Of a stretch of 64,000 bases of DNA, positions 8,543 through 16,395 are shown piece by piece. Both the position numbers and the translations under genes were made by a program. The stretch is from the NCBI RefSeq assembly GCF_900166965.1, contig NZ_FUZI01000001.1, positions 1,240,001 to 1,304,000 of the forward strand, in the 5' to 3' direction. Within the stretch, counting starts at the first letter, position 1; the number at the start of each line of letters is the position of its first letter. Under the pieces are notes generated by a model that saw only the letters and a program-made list of their open reading frames with translations, was not told the origin of the DNA and ran no database searches. The stretch comes from Photobacterium piscicola (GTDB lineage Bacteria > Pseudomonadota > Gammaproteobacteria > Enterobacterales > Vibrionaceae).

Positions 8543-9706
8543 TTAATTAGATAAATCGTGAATAGTAACTCCTTGTACTACACGGTTTACTTCACCAGTA
8601 GGACATGGGTTATCAGGTGTATTTCCTAACGCTAGCGCACGATGAAAAGCATACATTTGCGCATATAGCATATAAGGGAAAAGTAATTCGATGTCCGTTG
8701 CGGCTTCCATGCTAGAAACGCGAATAACATCAGCACGTGTTTCAATCTCATCCGCTTGTGCTGTAATCGCTACCACTTGCGCTGCAATATTATCGCGGCA
8801 AATTTCAGCTAACAGATCAAGGTCATATTTACGGGTATATGAATCGTTACTAATGAACACCACAATCATCGTGTTCTGATTAACAATCGATTTTGGTCCG
8901 TGGCGGAACCCTAATGGCGAATCGTATGTAGCAACAACTTTGCCAGCGGTTAACTCAAGAAGTTTCAATGCCGACTCTTGAGCTAAACCTTGTAAACCAC
9001 CACTGCCTAAATAAATAACCCGCTCTAGTTTCTGATCAGCAGTATCCTTTATTTGGCTATTCAAATCTTTGATCAAACCCACAGAACACTTACAAATGCT
9101 TTCGATTTCTTTCGTGTAATCGTTGCCATACATTAAAATCGAAAAAGCAGCCAGCATCATTGATGAAAAACTTGATGTCATGGCAAAAGATTGATCATTG
9201 GTCTCGGCTGGCATCAGAAGTGCAAGTGATTGCTTATCACTATCGCAACACTTGTATAACTTTCCATCAGCATTACAGGTCAGTACTAAATGAAAACATT
9301 CGGTTAATGTTTGATTGGCAAGTTCAACCGCAGCCACACTTTCAGGGCTATTGCCAGAGCGGGCAAACGACACCAATAACGTAGGAATATTTTCGGCAAA
9401 ACACTGCTTAGGATTAGAAACAATATCAGTGGTTGACATCGCTTCAACACGACGTTGTAAACGCTGAGTCAACCCTAACGCTAATGAACGTCCGGCAAAG
9501 GCAGACGTACCCGCTCCCGTTAAAACGATGCGCAGATTTGGGTAACTATAGACATGGTCCATAAAGTGCTTAATTTGTGGTTCACACTCACGCGTAATTG
9601 CAGCTGTTTGCGCCCAACAAGCGGGTTGTTGATTGATTTCTTTCGCTGTCCAATAACCAGATAAACATTCTAATTCAGCGACTGAATAACCTAAATATTG
9701 TTCCAT
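8543..9706 (-). CDS. agaS: Galactosamine-6-phosphate deaminase/isomerase (AgaS)
   Basis: A 387-residue protein with two SIS domains. The first has LTGAGTSAFAGRSLA near residue 62, the second YLGSGGLQGLAQESALKLLELTAGKV near residue 231, followed by SPLGFRHGPKSIV. This is the AgaS architecture: conversion of galactosamine-6-phosphate to tagatose-6-phosphate plus ammonia. It starts 4 bp after the kbaZ stop with GAGG upstream, so the two are probably coupled. It supports assignment of the operon to GalNAc rather than GlcNAc. Confidence 0.92.
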   Translation of the reverse strand: MEQYLGYSVAELECLSGYWTAKEINQQPACWAQTAAITRECEPQIKHFMDHVYSYPNLRIVLTGAGTSAFAGRSLALGLTQRLQRRVEAMSTTDIVSNPKQCFAENIPTLLVSFARSGNSPESVAAVELANQTLTECFHLVLTCNADGKLYKCCDSDKQSLALLMPAETNDQSFAMTSSFSSMMLAAFSILMYGNDYTKEIESICKCSVGLIKDLNSQIKDTADQKLERVIYLGSGGLQGLAQESALKLLELTAGKVVATYDSPLGFRHGPKSIVNQNTMIVVFISNDSYTRKYDLDLLAEICRDNIAAQVVAITAQADEIETRADVIRVSSMEAATDIELLFPYMLYAQMYAFHRALALGNTPDNPCPTGEVNRVVQGVTIHDLSN

Positions 9707-9710
9707 GTGT

Positions 9711-11006
9711 TTAAACCTCTGCGATTAATTTTTCAGTACATGCTTGAGAGTAAGCACGTAAAACTTGACGAATAGTGTCTAATACCAACGCTTTAGGATC
9801 TGATGAGATTAAGCCTTCACGCAGATGTTGAAATTGCTGTGGCATATATTGACTAAGAAGGGGTAACGGAATATCAACTCGAGATAAATTTCTAAATAAG
9901 GTTGCTTGGGCTTGATTAATCACACTATCAGGCCAGTAATAACGCATGCGATCACTAAAGCTAAAGCAACGTGAGAAGCGTTGCTCTGATTCGTTACCAT
10001 GATAGTATTTTTGCCAATGCTGTGGCGCTTCACACATTTGTGCTTCAATGCATTCTCTTAAATTTGAGCAATGCGCCTTAGGAATAATTTCAGCTTCTAT
10101 TTCACATAAATTAAATAACGCTTCACGCATAGCAAAAGTTAAAGCTGGGCCCACTTTTAAAATCGCAAAGTGGTCTTGTACTAATTGACGATAAGCGGCA
10201 TGAGTTTGATAGTCTGTCGAGTGCGCTTCAAATACCATATGGGGAAAATTATCAACCACGCCACTTAATTGATTCGCTTTCTCTGGGCAATAATCAATAA
10301 CACCAGTATGATCAAATTCAACCCCAGGTTGCACCACTAAACCAACCACACGCGCCCAACAATCGGCAATACCAGCCTCAGTAAATGCACGTTGATGAGT
10401 TTCGATTGTTTTCATTGCGGCTTGCGGAGAGGTAACTTCAACAGTATTTAATGTTTCAGCTGCGCCACCAGGTACAGGAACTTCAGTACCAATGACATAC
10501 ACTAAATCACTATAGCCAAAAGATGCTATCGCTGTTTTTTCAGCTATAGCCCCCAAACGAGCGGCACGTTCAGCAACGATATCATCAGAAAGAGGCATCG
10601 GATCATCAGCACAAGACATGCTGCAATCGAGGTGGATTTTCTTAAAACCAGCAGCAACATAAGCAGCAATTAAATCATCGGCATTCACCATCGCATCAGT
10701 TGCAGTAAGGTGTTGCCAGCGATTAGGGCCTAAATGATCGCCACCTAAGATAAGATTTTCGGTAGGAAAATTGAATTTTTCAGCCATGGCTAATACAAAG
10801 TGACGAAAATCAATGGGTGTCATTCCGGTGTAACCACCAAATTGATCAACTTGATTTGACGTCGCTTCGATTAATAAAACTGAATTGTCGTCCAACGCTT
10901 GAGAAAATGCCGCTTCAATAACCAGCGGGTGTGCAGAGCAAACAGCATAAATACCATTGTTGCCGCCTGCTTTATGACGTTGAACGAGAGTTTGTAGCGT
11001 GTTCAT
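9711..11006 (-). CDS. kbaZ: Tagatose-bisphosphate aldolase non-catalytic subunit (KbaZ/AgaZ/GatZ)
   Basis: A 431-residue protein of the GatZ/KbaZ family, with [33 protein letters not shown] and LGGDHLGPN near the N-terminus and HLDCSMSC mid-protein. In E. coli this family stabilises the class II aldolase KbaY; for related AgaZ proteins a tagatose-6-P kinase role has been proposed. No kbaY or recognisable tagatose-6-P kinase is present in this window, so either the partner is elsewhere or this protein has the kinase-type role. Its ribosome binding site GGAG lies inside an inverted repeat (see separate entry). Confidence 0.88.
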   Translation of the reverse strand: MNTLQTLVQRHKAGGNNGIYAVCSAHPLVIEAAFSQALDDNSVLLIEATSNQVDQFGGYTGMTPIDFRHFVLAMAEKFNFPTENLILGGDHLGPNRWQHLTATDAMVNADDLIAAYVAAGFKKIHLDCSMSCADDPMPLSDDIVAERAARLGAIAEKTAIASFGYSDLVYVIGTEVPVPGGAAETLNTVEVTSPQAAMKTIETHQRAFTEAGIADCWARVVGLVVQPGVEFDHTGVIDYCPEKANQLSGVVDNFPHMVFEAHSTDYQTHAAYRQLVQDHFAILKVGPALTFAMREALFNLCEIEAEIIPKAHCSNLRECIEAQMCEAPQHWQKYYHGNESEQRFSRCFSFSDRMRYYWPDSVINQAQATLFRNLSRVDIPLPLLSQYMPQQFQHLREGLISSDPKALVLDTIRQVLRAYSQACTEKLIAEV

Positions 11007-11010
11007 TCAT

Positions 11011-11050
11011 TAACTCCACAATCATCATCTGTGATGTGATCATGGAGTTA
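11011..11050 (-). promoter_or_regulatory. Hairpin covering the kbaZ ribosome binding site
   Basis: In the mRNA sense, TAACTCCA and TGGAGTTA flank a 24-base loop directly upstream of the kbaZ ATG. The 3' arm contains the GGAG Shine-Dalgarno. Pairing would mask the ribosome binding site between agaR and the enzyme genes. The stem is only 8 bp, so function is a hypothesis. Confidence 0.4.
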
Positions 11051-11056
11051 AGTCAG

Positions 11057-11833
11057 TCAGTGCTCTTTTTCGACAATAATAACTTCTACTTTCATTTCAC
11101 GAAGACCAGCTAAATAATCTTCAGGAATATCTGCATCTGTTACTAAGATATCAATATTTCCAAATTCACGAATCATGTGACAGCTACGTTTACCAAATTT
11201 GGTTGAATCAGCTACCGCAATCACTTGTTCAGAAATTTCACACATTAAACGATTGAGGCTTGCCTCTTGTTCACTGTGCGTAGTGATACCAGCTCGCAAG
11301 TCAAAGCCATCGACCCCTAGAAAAACTTTATCAAAACGAAAGTTCTTAAGGCCGGCTTCTGCTAGTGAGCCCGAAAAAGATAACGCTTCTTTACGAAGTA
11401 CGCCACCTGACATTAACACTTCAACACCGGGTGCTGAAGCCAACTCCATAGCCACATCCAGACCATTAGTCATGACAACAACATTTTCCATGCTTTTTAA
11501 GCTGGCTGCGATTTCACGCGTTGTTGTCCCTGAATCTAAAATCACAGTGTCACCATGATGAATAAGCTTGGCAGCAGCTTGGCCAAGGAGAGATTTAACT
11601 CCCGCATTATGCCGACGCTTTTCATGAATAGTTAATTCAGCAATCACACCTGAGTTAGGAATTGCTGCACCATGAGAGCGTACAACATAACCATTCTTTT
11701 CCAAGAAGCTCAGATCACTGCGAATAGTGACACTGGATACATTAAATTTTTCAGCGAGATCCTCGACACGGGCTTTTCCTTCTAGATTCACCACGTTGAC
11801 GATTTCCATTCGCCTTTCAATTGCACTTTTCAC
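11057..11833 (-). CDS. agaR: DeoR-family transcriptional regulator (AgaR-like)
   Basis: A 258-residue DeoR-family protein. An N-terminal helix-turn-helix (RVEDLAEKFNVSSVTIRSDLSFLEKNGYVVRSHG, about residues 19-52) precedes a sugar-phosphate-sensing domain with DSGTTTREIA near residue 100 and VADSTKFGKRSC near 207. Such regulators usually repress in the absence of a phosphorylated sugar. It heads the operon of amino-sugar genes and is divergent from the sulfatase/porin pair, so it probably controls both directions through the phased repeats in the intergenic region and represses itself. Confidence 0.88.
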   Translation of the reverse strand: MKSAIERRMEIVNVVNLEGKARVEDLAEKFNVSSVTIRSDLSFLEKNGYVVRSHGAAIPNSGVIAELTIHEKRRHNAGVKSLLGQAAAKLIHHGDTVILDSGTTTREIAASLKSMENVVVMTNGLDVAMELASAPGVEVLMSGGVLRKEALSFSGSLAEAGLKNFRFDKVFLGVDGFDLRAGITTHSEQEASLNRLMCEISEQVIAVADSTKFGKRSCHMIREFGNIDILVTDADIPEDYLAGLREMKVEVIIVEKEH

Positions 11834-11938
11834 TTTTGTCTCCTTGTGAAATCAACCAAAATTACTTTCACTTGATTTCGAAATAAGCTTACACCTAAAA
11901 AATAAAGCCACAATGCACTAAGACAAAACTTTTGATCT

Positions 11939-11964
11939 CTTTCACATTCTTTCGTTATCTTTCA
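11939..11964 (+). promoter_or_regulatory. Candidate AgaR operator, three 10-bp direct repeats
   Basis: CTTTCA, CTTTCG and CTTTCA begin at 11939, 11949 and 11959. It is the longest phased run in the divergent region. E. coli AgaR sites are also rich in TTTC elements, as I recall; the match is by pattern only. Confidence 0.55.
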
Positions 11965-12121
11965 TTGGAACTTATGCATACTTGCGTAAGTGTTTCTATC
12001 ATATAGAACGAAAGTCAATAAACCAACCATTCATCCTTTCAATTTATAAAATAGAGCTGAAACTCCATAATATTTACTGCAATAAAACAAGTAATTACAT
12101 TATTTTACTTTCACTTGCTTT

Positions 12122-12143
12122 TTATGTGATCGATTACACAGTC
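12122..12143. promoter_or_regulatory. CRP-like binding site
   Basis: TGTGA-TCGATT-ACACA at 12125-12140 matches the TGTGA-N6-TCACA consensus with one mismatch. It lies about 90 bp upstream of the sulfatase start and overlaps candidate AgaR repeats, which fits catabolite control of a carbohydrate locus. Confidence 0.55.
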
Positions 12144-12229
12144 ACTAAGCTTTCGTTAGCTTACGATACGAAGCAAATCAAAAATACATAATCCAATCGT
12201 TTATATTTACTATTAATAAGGATTCGTTG

Positions 12230-13783
12230 ATGTCTATCTCACGTAGAGGATTACTGAAAGGTATGGCAGCCAGTGGCGCTGTTGCTGCAACCTTATCAGC
12301 CGGCTATACCCAAGCTGCAACTGCACCAACGTTAAGCTCGAAGAAGTCATTAAAAAAGCCCAATTTAGTCATTATTTTTCCTGATGAGTTTCGAGCTCAA
12401 GCATTAGGTTTTATGCAGCAAGATCCATCAATGACCCCCAACATTGATAAATTTGCGCGTCAAAGTGCAGTATTACGTCAAGCAGTCTCTAATTTTCCAC
12501 TCTGTACGCCATTTCGTGGCATGTTAATGACAGGACAATACCCTTATCGCAATGGTATTCAAGGTAATAGCCACACCGGTGTTGAAGGCCAATTTGGCGG
12601 TAAAGATTTTGGTATCGAACTGAAGAAAAATACCCTTACATGGTCTGATGTGCTTAAAAGACAAGGCTATAGCATGGGTTATATTGGTAAATGGCACTTA
12701 GATGCGCCACAAGCTCCGTTTATCCCTAGCTACAATAACCCTGCTGAAGGACGTTATTGGAATGATTGGACAGCTCCAGATCGTCGCCATGGTTTTGATT
12801 TCTGGTATGCCTATGGCACCTATGATAAACACATGACACCAATGTATTGGACCAATGATACGACCCGCGATAAACCTCTACGAATCAACCAGTGGAGCCC
12901 TGAACACGAAGCTGATATCGCAATTAAATATCTACGTAATGAAAATGGTCAATACCGTAAACAAGATCAACCGTTTACGCTTGTGGTTTCGATGAATCCA
13001 CCACACTCGCCTTATGATCAAGTTCCACAAAAATATTTAGATCGCTTTAATGGAAAAACATCTCAGCAATTAAATACTCGTCCAAATGTTAAATGGGATA
13101 GCGCTTACCAAGAAGGTTATGGCCCACAGTTTTTCAAAGAATATATGGCAATGGTCAATGGGGTTGATGAGCAATTCGGACGCATTATTGACGAGTTAGA
13201 TCGCCTCAATCTTACCGAAGATACCTTAGTGGTGTTCTTCTCTGATCACGGCTGTTGTATGGGCTCAAATGGTCAACCGACTAAAAATGTTCATTATGAC
13301 GAAGCAATGCGCATTCCAATGATCTTCCGTTGGCCTGGCAAGCTTAATCCACAACAAAATGATCTGTTATTTTCAGCTCCAGATATTTACCCAACCATGC
13401 TTGGTTTAATGGGCATGGAAGATCTGATTCCAGATACCGTAGAAGGGACTAACTTCGCCAATACATTACGAGGCGTTGAAGGTGATAGTAAGCCAAGCTC
13501 TCAATTTTATACTTTCATGCCTTATGGCGGTCAATCATACGGACGCCGTGGTATTCGCTCGCAACGTTATACCTTAATGATTGATAGAAAAATTGGTAAG
13601 CCATTAACCTATGTGCTGCATGACAATCAAATAGATCCATACCAAATGGAGAATATTGCGGCCACCAATCCAATGCTTATCGACAAATTAATTACTGAAG
13701 AATTAATGCCATGGCTTGAGCACACTGGCGATCCATGGCGACCAACAACGGTACCAGCACACACTGCGAATGCTTATTTATAA
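12230..13783 (+). CDS. Tat-exported S1-family sulfatase (CTPFR active site)
   Basis: A 517-residue sulfatase. The N-terminus has a twin-arginine signal (SRRGLLKG, then a hydrophobic stretch ending AATA), so the folded enzyme is exported by Tat. The alkaline-phosphatase-type core begins KPNLVIIFPDE. The formylglycine motif is CTPFR with Cys at about 92, a C-x-P-x-R type, followed by GMLMTGQYP. Later metal-site motifs are FFSDHGCCMG and the region around HYDEAMRIP. I chose the ATG at 12230, with AAGGA 7 bases upstream, over an in-frame TTG one codon earlier. Divergent from agaR and next to a KdgM porin gene, it probably removes sulfate from glycosaminoglycan fragments in the periplasm. Exact regiospecificity cannot be told. 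Confidence 0.85.
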   Translation: MSISRRGLLKGMAASGAVAATLSAGYTQAATAPTLSSKKSLKKPNLVIIFPDEFRAQALGFMQQDPSMTPNIDKFARQSAVLRQAVSNFPLCTPFRGMLMTGQYPYRNGIQGNSHTGVEGQFGGKDFGIELKKNTLTWSDVLKRQGYSMGYIGKWHLDAPQAPFIPSYNNPAEGRYWNDWTAPDRRHGFDFWYAYGTYDKHMTPMYWTNDTTRDKPLRINQWSPEHEADIAIKYLRNENGQYRKQDQPFTLVVSMNPPHSPYDQVPQKYLDRFNGKTSQQLNTRPNVKWDSAYQEGYGPQFFKEYMAMVNGVDEQFGRIIDELDRLNLTEDTLVVFFSDHGCCMGSNGQPTKNVHYDEAMRIPMIFRWPGKLNPQQNDLLFSAPDIYPTMLGLMGMEDLIPDTVEGTNFANTLRGVEGDSKPSSQFYTFMPYGGQSYGRRGIRSQRYTLMIDRKIGKPLTYVLHDNQIDPYQMENIAATNPMLIDKLITEELMPWLEHTGDPWRPTTVPAHTANAYL

Positions 13784-13827
13784 CCGTAGTCATAACAACG
13801 CGTAATACCACTTTTTATTATTTTTTA

Positions 13828-13854
13828 CGCTTTCTCTATTGAACAGAGAAAGCG
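13828..13854 (+). promoter_or_regulatory. Intercistronic hairpin between sulfatase and porin genes
   Basis: CGCTTTCTCT and AGAGAAAGCG form a perfect 10-bp stem with a 7-base loop. There is no T-run after it on the plus strand, so it is more likely an mRNA-stabilising or partial-termination element that sets different sulfatase and porin levels. Confidence 0.5.
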
Positions 13855-13885
13855 CAACAAAACTCATACTAATTAAGGACAATCT

Positions 13886-14614
13886 ATGAATACCATCACT
13901 AAAGTAATCCTTGCGACTACCCTTTTTTCCGCAACCAGTTTTAGTTATGCCAATGATTACAAAACAACGATTGAGTATCGTCATGAGTACCGTGATGGTA
14001 CCAACCGTCATGGCGATCGTATTAAAGCATTTTTAGATACGGGTAAGAATATTGGTTTTGAATTAGACGCGCGTTATAACAATGACCAGCAAAATACCAT
14101 GTTTGACGGCATGACAATGAATGGCTCTGAGTTTTCAGCGTTTTACTACAAAAAGCTCAGTGATAATATCGTTGGTATTGGTGGTCTTTCACTTGATTTC
14201 ACACCTGATGGTCTGGTCTATGTTCCTTACGCACGTTTAAACTACCGCTTTGATAACGGTATTCGTGTTCAGGGTCGTTATAAGTGGAAATTGTGGGACT
14301 ACAGCATGAATAATGCGGCGGGTGAGTCTTACGTATCAAAAATTCAAGAAGTTGATCTATGGTTAGGCTACAACACCAATAATTGGGATTTCCAATATGA
14401 ATTTCAAATTTGGAAAGAAATGGAAAGCGCAGCTCAACCACAATTTGATAATAAAGACACCAACTACCTACATAATTTCCGTTTAATGTACACCTACAAA
14501 ACAGTAGAAGGCACAATGTGGCGTCCATTCGTAGAAGTGGGTAATGTTAGCCAAAGTCGAGTAACAGACAATCGTCAAACTCGTTACCGTATGGGTATTA
14601 AATACACATGGTAA
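13886..14614 (+). CDS. KdgM-family outer-membrane porin for acidic oligosaccharides
   Basis: A 242-residue protein with a Sec signal peptide (cleavage near SYA-ND). The mature part alternates polar and hydrophobic residues in short strands (YKTTIEYRHEYRDG, GFELDARYNN, RYRMGIKYTW) and ends in an aromatic residue, as outer-membrane beta-barrels do. Length and strand pattern match the monomeric KdgM/NanC porins, which pass oligogalacturonates or other acidic sugars. AAGGA precedes the ATG. Its place behind the sulfatase suggests uptake of desulfated or sulfated uronate oligosaccharides. Confidence 0.82.
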   Translation: MNTITKVILATTLFSATSFSYANDYKTTIEYRHEYRDGTNRHGDRIKAFLDTGKNIGFELDARYNNDQQNTMFDGMTMNGSEFSAFYYKKLSDNIVGIGGLSLDFTPDGLVYVPYARLNYRFDNGIRVQGRYKWKLWDYSMNNAAGESYVSKIQEVDLWLGYNTNNWDFQYEFQIWKEMESAAQPQFDNKDTNYLHNFRLMYTYKTVEGTMWRPFVEVGNVSQSRVTDNRQTRYRMGIKYTW

Positions 14615-14635
14615 TAATCTAAACTAATAACAAAC

Positions 14636-14676
14636 AAAAAATGCCAGTGACTTATCATCACTGGCATTTTTATTTT
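14636..14676 (+). terminator. Rho-independent terminator after the porin gene
   Basis: ATGCCAGTGA / TCACTGGCAT, 10-bp stem, preceded by A-run and followed by T-run; can also serve the converging gene at 14706. Confidence 0.85.
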
Positions 14677-14705
14677 ATAGGGTTTAGGTTTTTAACTGCT
14701 ATAAA

Positions 14706-15623
14706 TTAATGAGTTGATTTTCCACGGATCTTATTCACGATAGTGACAACAATCACCACGATAGTACCCGCAATCACACCCACAACGCCATTCAATAACG
14801 GTGTCATAATACTATGAGAACCAGGAAAAACAGCCAATTGTGCTATATGTTCTACCACTGTGTGTATTTGTGGAATGCTATGAACCACAATCCCCCCTCC
14901 CACTAAAAACATCGCAATAGTACCAACAATCGCTAATGTTTTCATAAGGTAAGGTGCAACATTCACTAATAGCGAACCAAAGCTACGCTGTAAGCCTGCG
15001 TCTTTACTGTGATTAACCAAATACAGTCCCGCGTCATCCAGCTTTACAATGCCAGCAACTACACCATAAACACCGGCTGTCATTACAAATGCAATTAAAC
15101 TCACCACTATAGCCTGGGTTAAAAACGGGTGATTTTGTACAGTTCCAAGTGCAATCACAATAATTTCAGCCGACAAAACAAAATCAGTTCTTATTGCACC
15201 TTTTATTTTGTCTTGTTCATAAGCGACCAAATCAATCTCTTCGGTTGCTACTTGTTCCTGCGCTTGTTGTGTTTCTTCATCACCATGAGAAAATAATTTC
15301 TCTGCAATTTTTTCTACGCCTTCAAAACATAGAAATAAACCGCCAAGTAATAACATTGGCATAATTAACCATGGTGCAATAACGCTAATTAATAATGCCG
15401 CAGGGACTAATATTAATTTATTTTTAAATGAGCCTTTAGCAACGCCCCAAACCACAGGTAACTCTCGCTCAGCGCGGACACCAGATACTTGTTGGGCATT
15501 GAGCGCCAAATCATCACCTAATACACCAGCGGTTTTACGTGCTGCCACTTTGGTCATTAATGCAACATCGTCAAGAACGGTTGCGATATCATCAAGTAAT
15601 GTTAATAAACTTGCGCCAGCCAC
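14706..15623 (-). CDS. DUF808 (YedI-like) inner-membrane protein
   Basis: A 305-residue polytopic protein starting [21 protein letters not shown], the recognisable start of the DUF808/YedI family. Several hydrophobic helices are visible (for example [23 protein letters not shown] is split by short loops) plus [18 protein letters not shown] polar, Glu/Gln-rich loop lies near residue 115. The family is conserved in proteobacteria and of unknown function. Stands alone, converging on the porin gene. Confidence 0.8.
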   Translation of the reverse strand: MAGASLLTLLDDIATVLDDVALMTKVAARKTAGVLGDDLALNAQQVSGVRAERELPVVWGVAKGSFKNKLILVPAALLISVIAPWLIMPMLLLGGLFLCFEGVEKIAEKLFSHGDEETQQAQEQVATEEIDLVAYEQDKIKGAIRTDFVLSAEIIVIALGTVQNHPFLTQAIVVSLIAFVMTAGVYGVVAGIVKLDDAGLYLVNHSKDAGLQRSFGSLLVNVAPYLMKTLAIVGTIAMFLVGGGIVVHSIPQIHTVVEHIAQLAVFPGSHSIMTPLLNGVVGVIAGTIVVIVVTIVNKIRGKSTH

Positions 15624-16019
15624 TGCATACTCCTCACTAAGAACCCATACGGTTCTAAATTAATAATTTCGTATTTATAAATATAATAAACGGATTAAAG
15701 ACATTGTTTGTAACCAAGTATTACCATTATATACTATTTACTCCAGTTAATTTTCAATGAGAATAGTTTGGTTTTACCTCACTAAATTGCAGCGATAAGT
15801 CATTAATAAATAAACTAGAATAATAATAAAACACCCCGTAATTATGCTGGCTTAATTATTTAAATATTGGTTTTGCGGCGCAATAATCATCTTTCATGAT
15901 AACGATAAATCTTTTTTGTTTGCGCTAAAAACGATTCAATTGTCTAATCGCAACGCACCCATCATTGGTTTGAGGTGTAGACTGAGATTGCATCGGGCAT
16001 TCTTATTCCCTGTCATACT
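15624..16019. other. Gene-free AT-rich stretch between DUF808 and the speA leader
   Basis: About 400 bp with no credible reading frame. I see no repeats or palindromes of note; promoters for the DUF808 gene and for the downstream RNA are presumably here. Confidence 0.5.
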
Positions 16020-16097
16020 GTGCTTGTTGTAACAGCACTACCTTTAAGGGTAATGACAATGAAAACTCTCGCAGCATTATACTCGAGGGCTTTTTTT
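16020..16097 (+). ncRNA. Candidate small RNA or transcription attenuator upstream of speA
   Basis: Three local folds follow each other: a stem GTGCT/AGCAC with inner GTT/AAC pairs (16020-16038), a small TACC/GGTA hairpin, and CTCTCG / CGAGGG (16066-16089) followed directly by C and seven T. The last is a good intrinsic terminator. A CATACT -10-like element lies immediately upstream (16014-16019), though no well-spaced -35 is evident. So a transcript of about 80 bases ending at 16097 is plausible, either an independent small RNA or a terminated speA leader. A short frame (MKTLAALYS..., 53 codons, ATG 16059, AAGGG 8 bases upstream) overlaps the terminator and could instead be a leader peptide. 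Confidence 0.4.
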
Positions 16098-16395
16098 AGC
16101 CTCAATAAAGTATGCGATAACGCAATAACTAACGCCAAACCTAATCAATCAAGAAGAACATCCCGCTTGTTCATGACTTGCAATGATGATTCCAGCTCAG
16201 GTAGTCCCAGAAGCTTGTAATTGAAAATGCTATACGCTCTTTGTGGCGTCATTAGATTTCAATAACAACATACTTTTATTCTGACCATTATCGCGTCAGG
16301 CATCACACTATTTCGATATTTACTGCAGCCACGCAGGGATGTTTATCATCTGTACTTTATGGCTGGCGTATTTTCGCTCAGGAAGAGATTAAACA

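Larger units (their letters stand above)
11834..12229. promoter_or_regulatory. Divergent control region between agaR operon and sulfatase/porin genes
   Basis: A 396-bp AT-rich gene-free stretch. It holds four clusters of CTTTC/A-like hexamers spaced by exactly 10 bp: 11865 and 11875; 11939, 11949 and 11959; 12108 and 12118; 12150 and 12160. The 10-mer CTTTCACTTG occurs twice (11865, 12108). A CRP-like site overlaps the downstream clusters. One-turn spacing places each repeat on the same helix face, as expected for a DeoR-type operator. Confidence 0.6.

Noticed and set aside
11982-12191. 69-codon frame between agaR and the sulfatase gene
   Set aside because: Covers the operator repeats and the CRP-like site, has no ribosome binding site and an AT-driven composition (Ile, Lys, Asn, Tyr rich).
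12227-12229. TTG as start of the Tat sulfatase
   Set aside because: An ATG follows immediately and has the better spacing from AAGGA.
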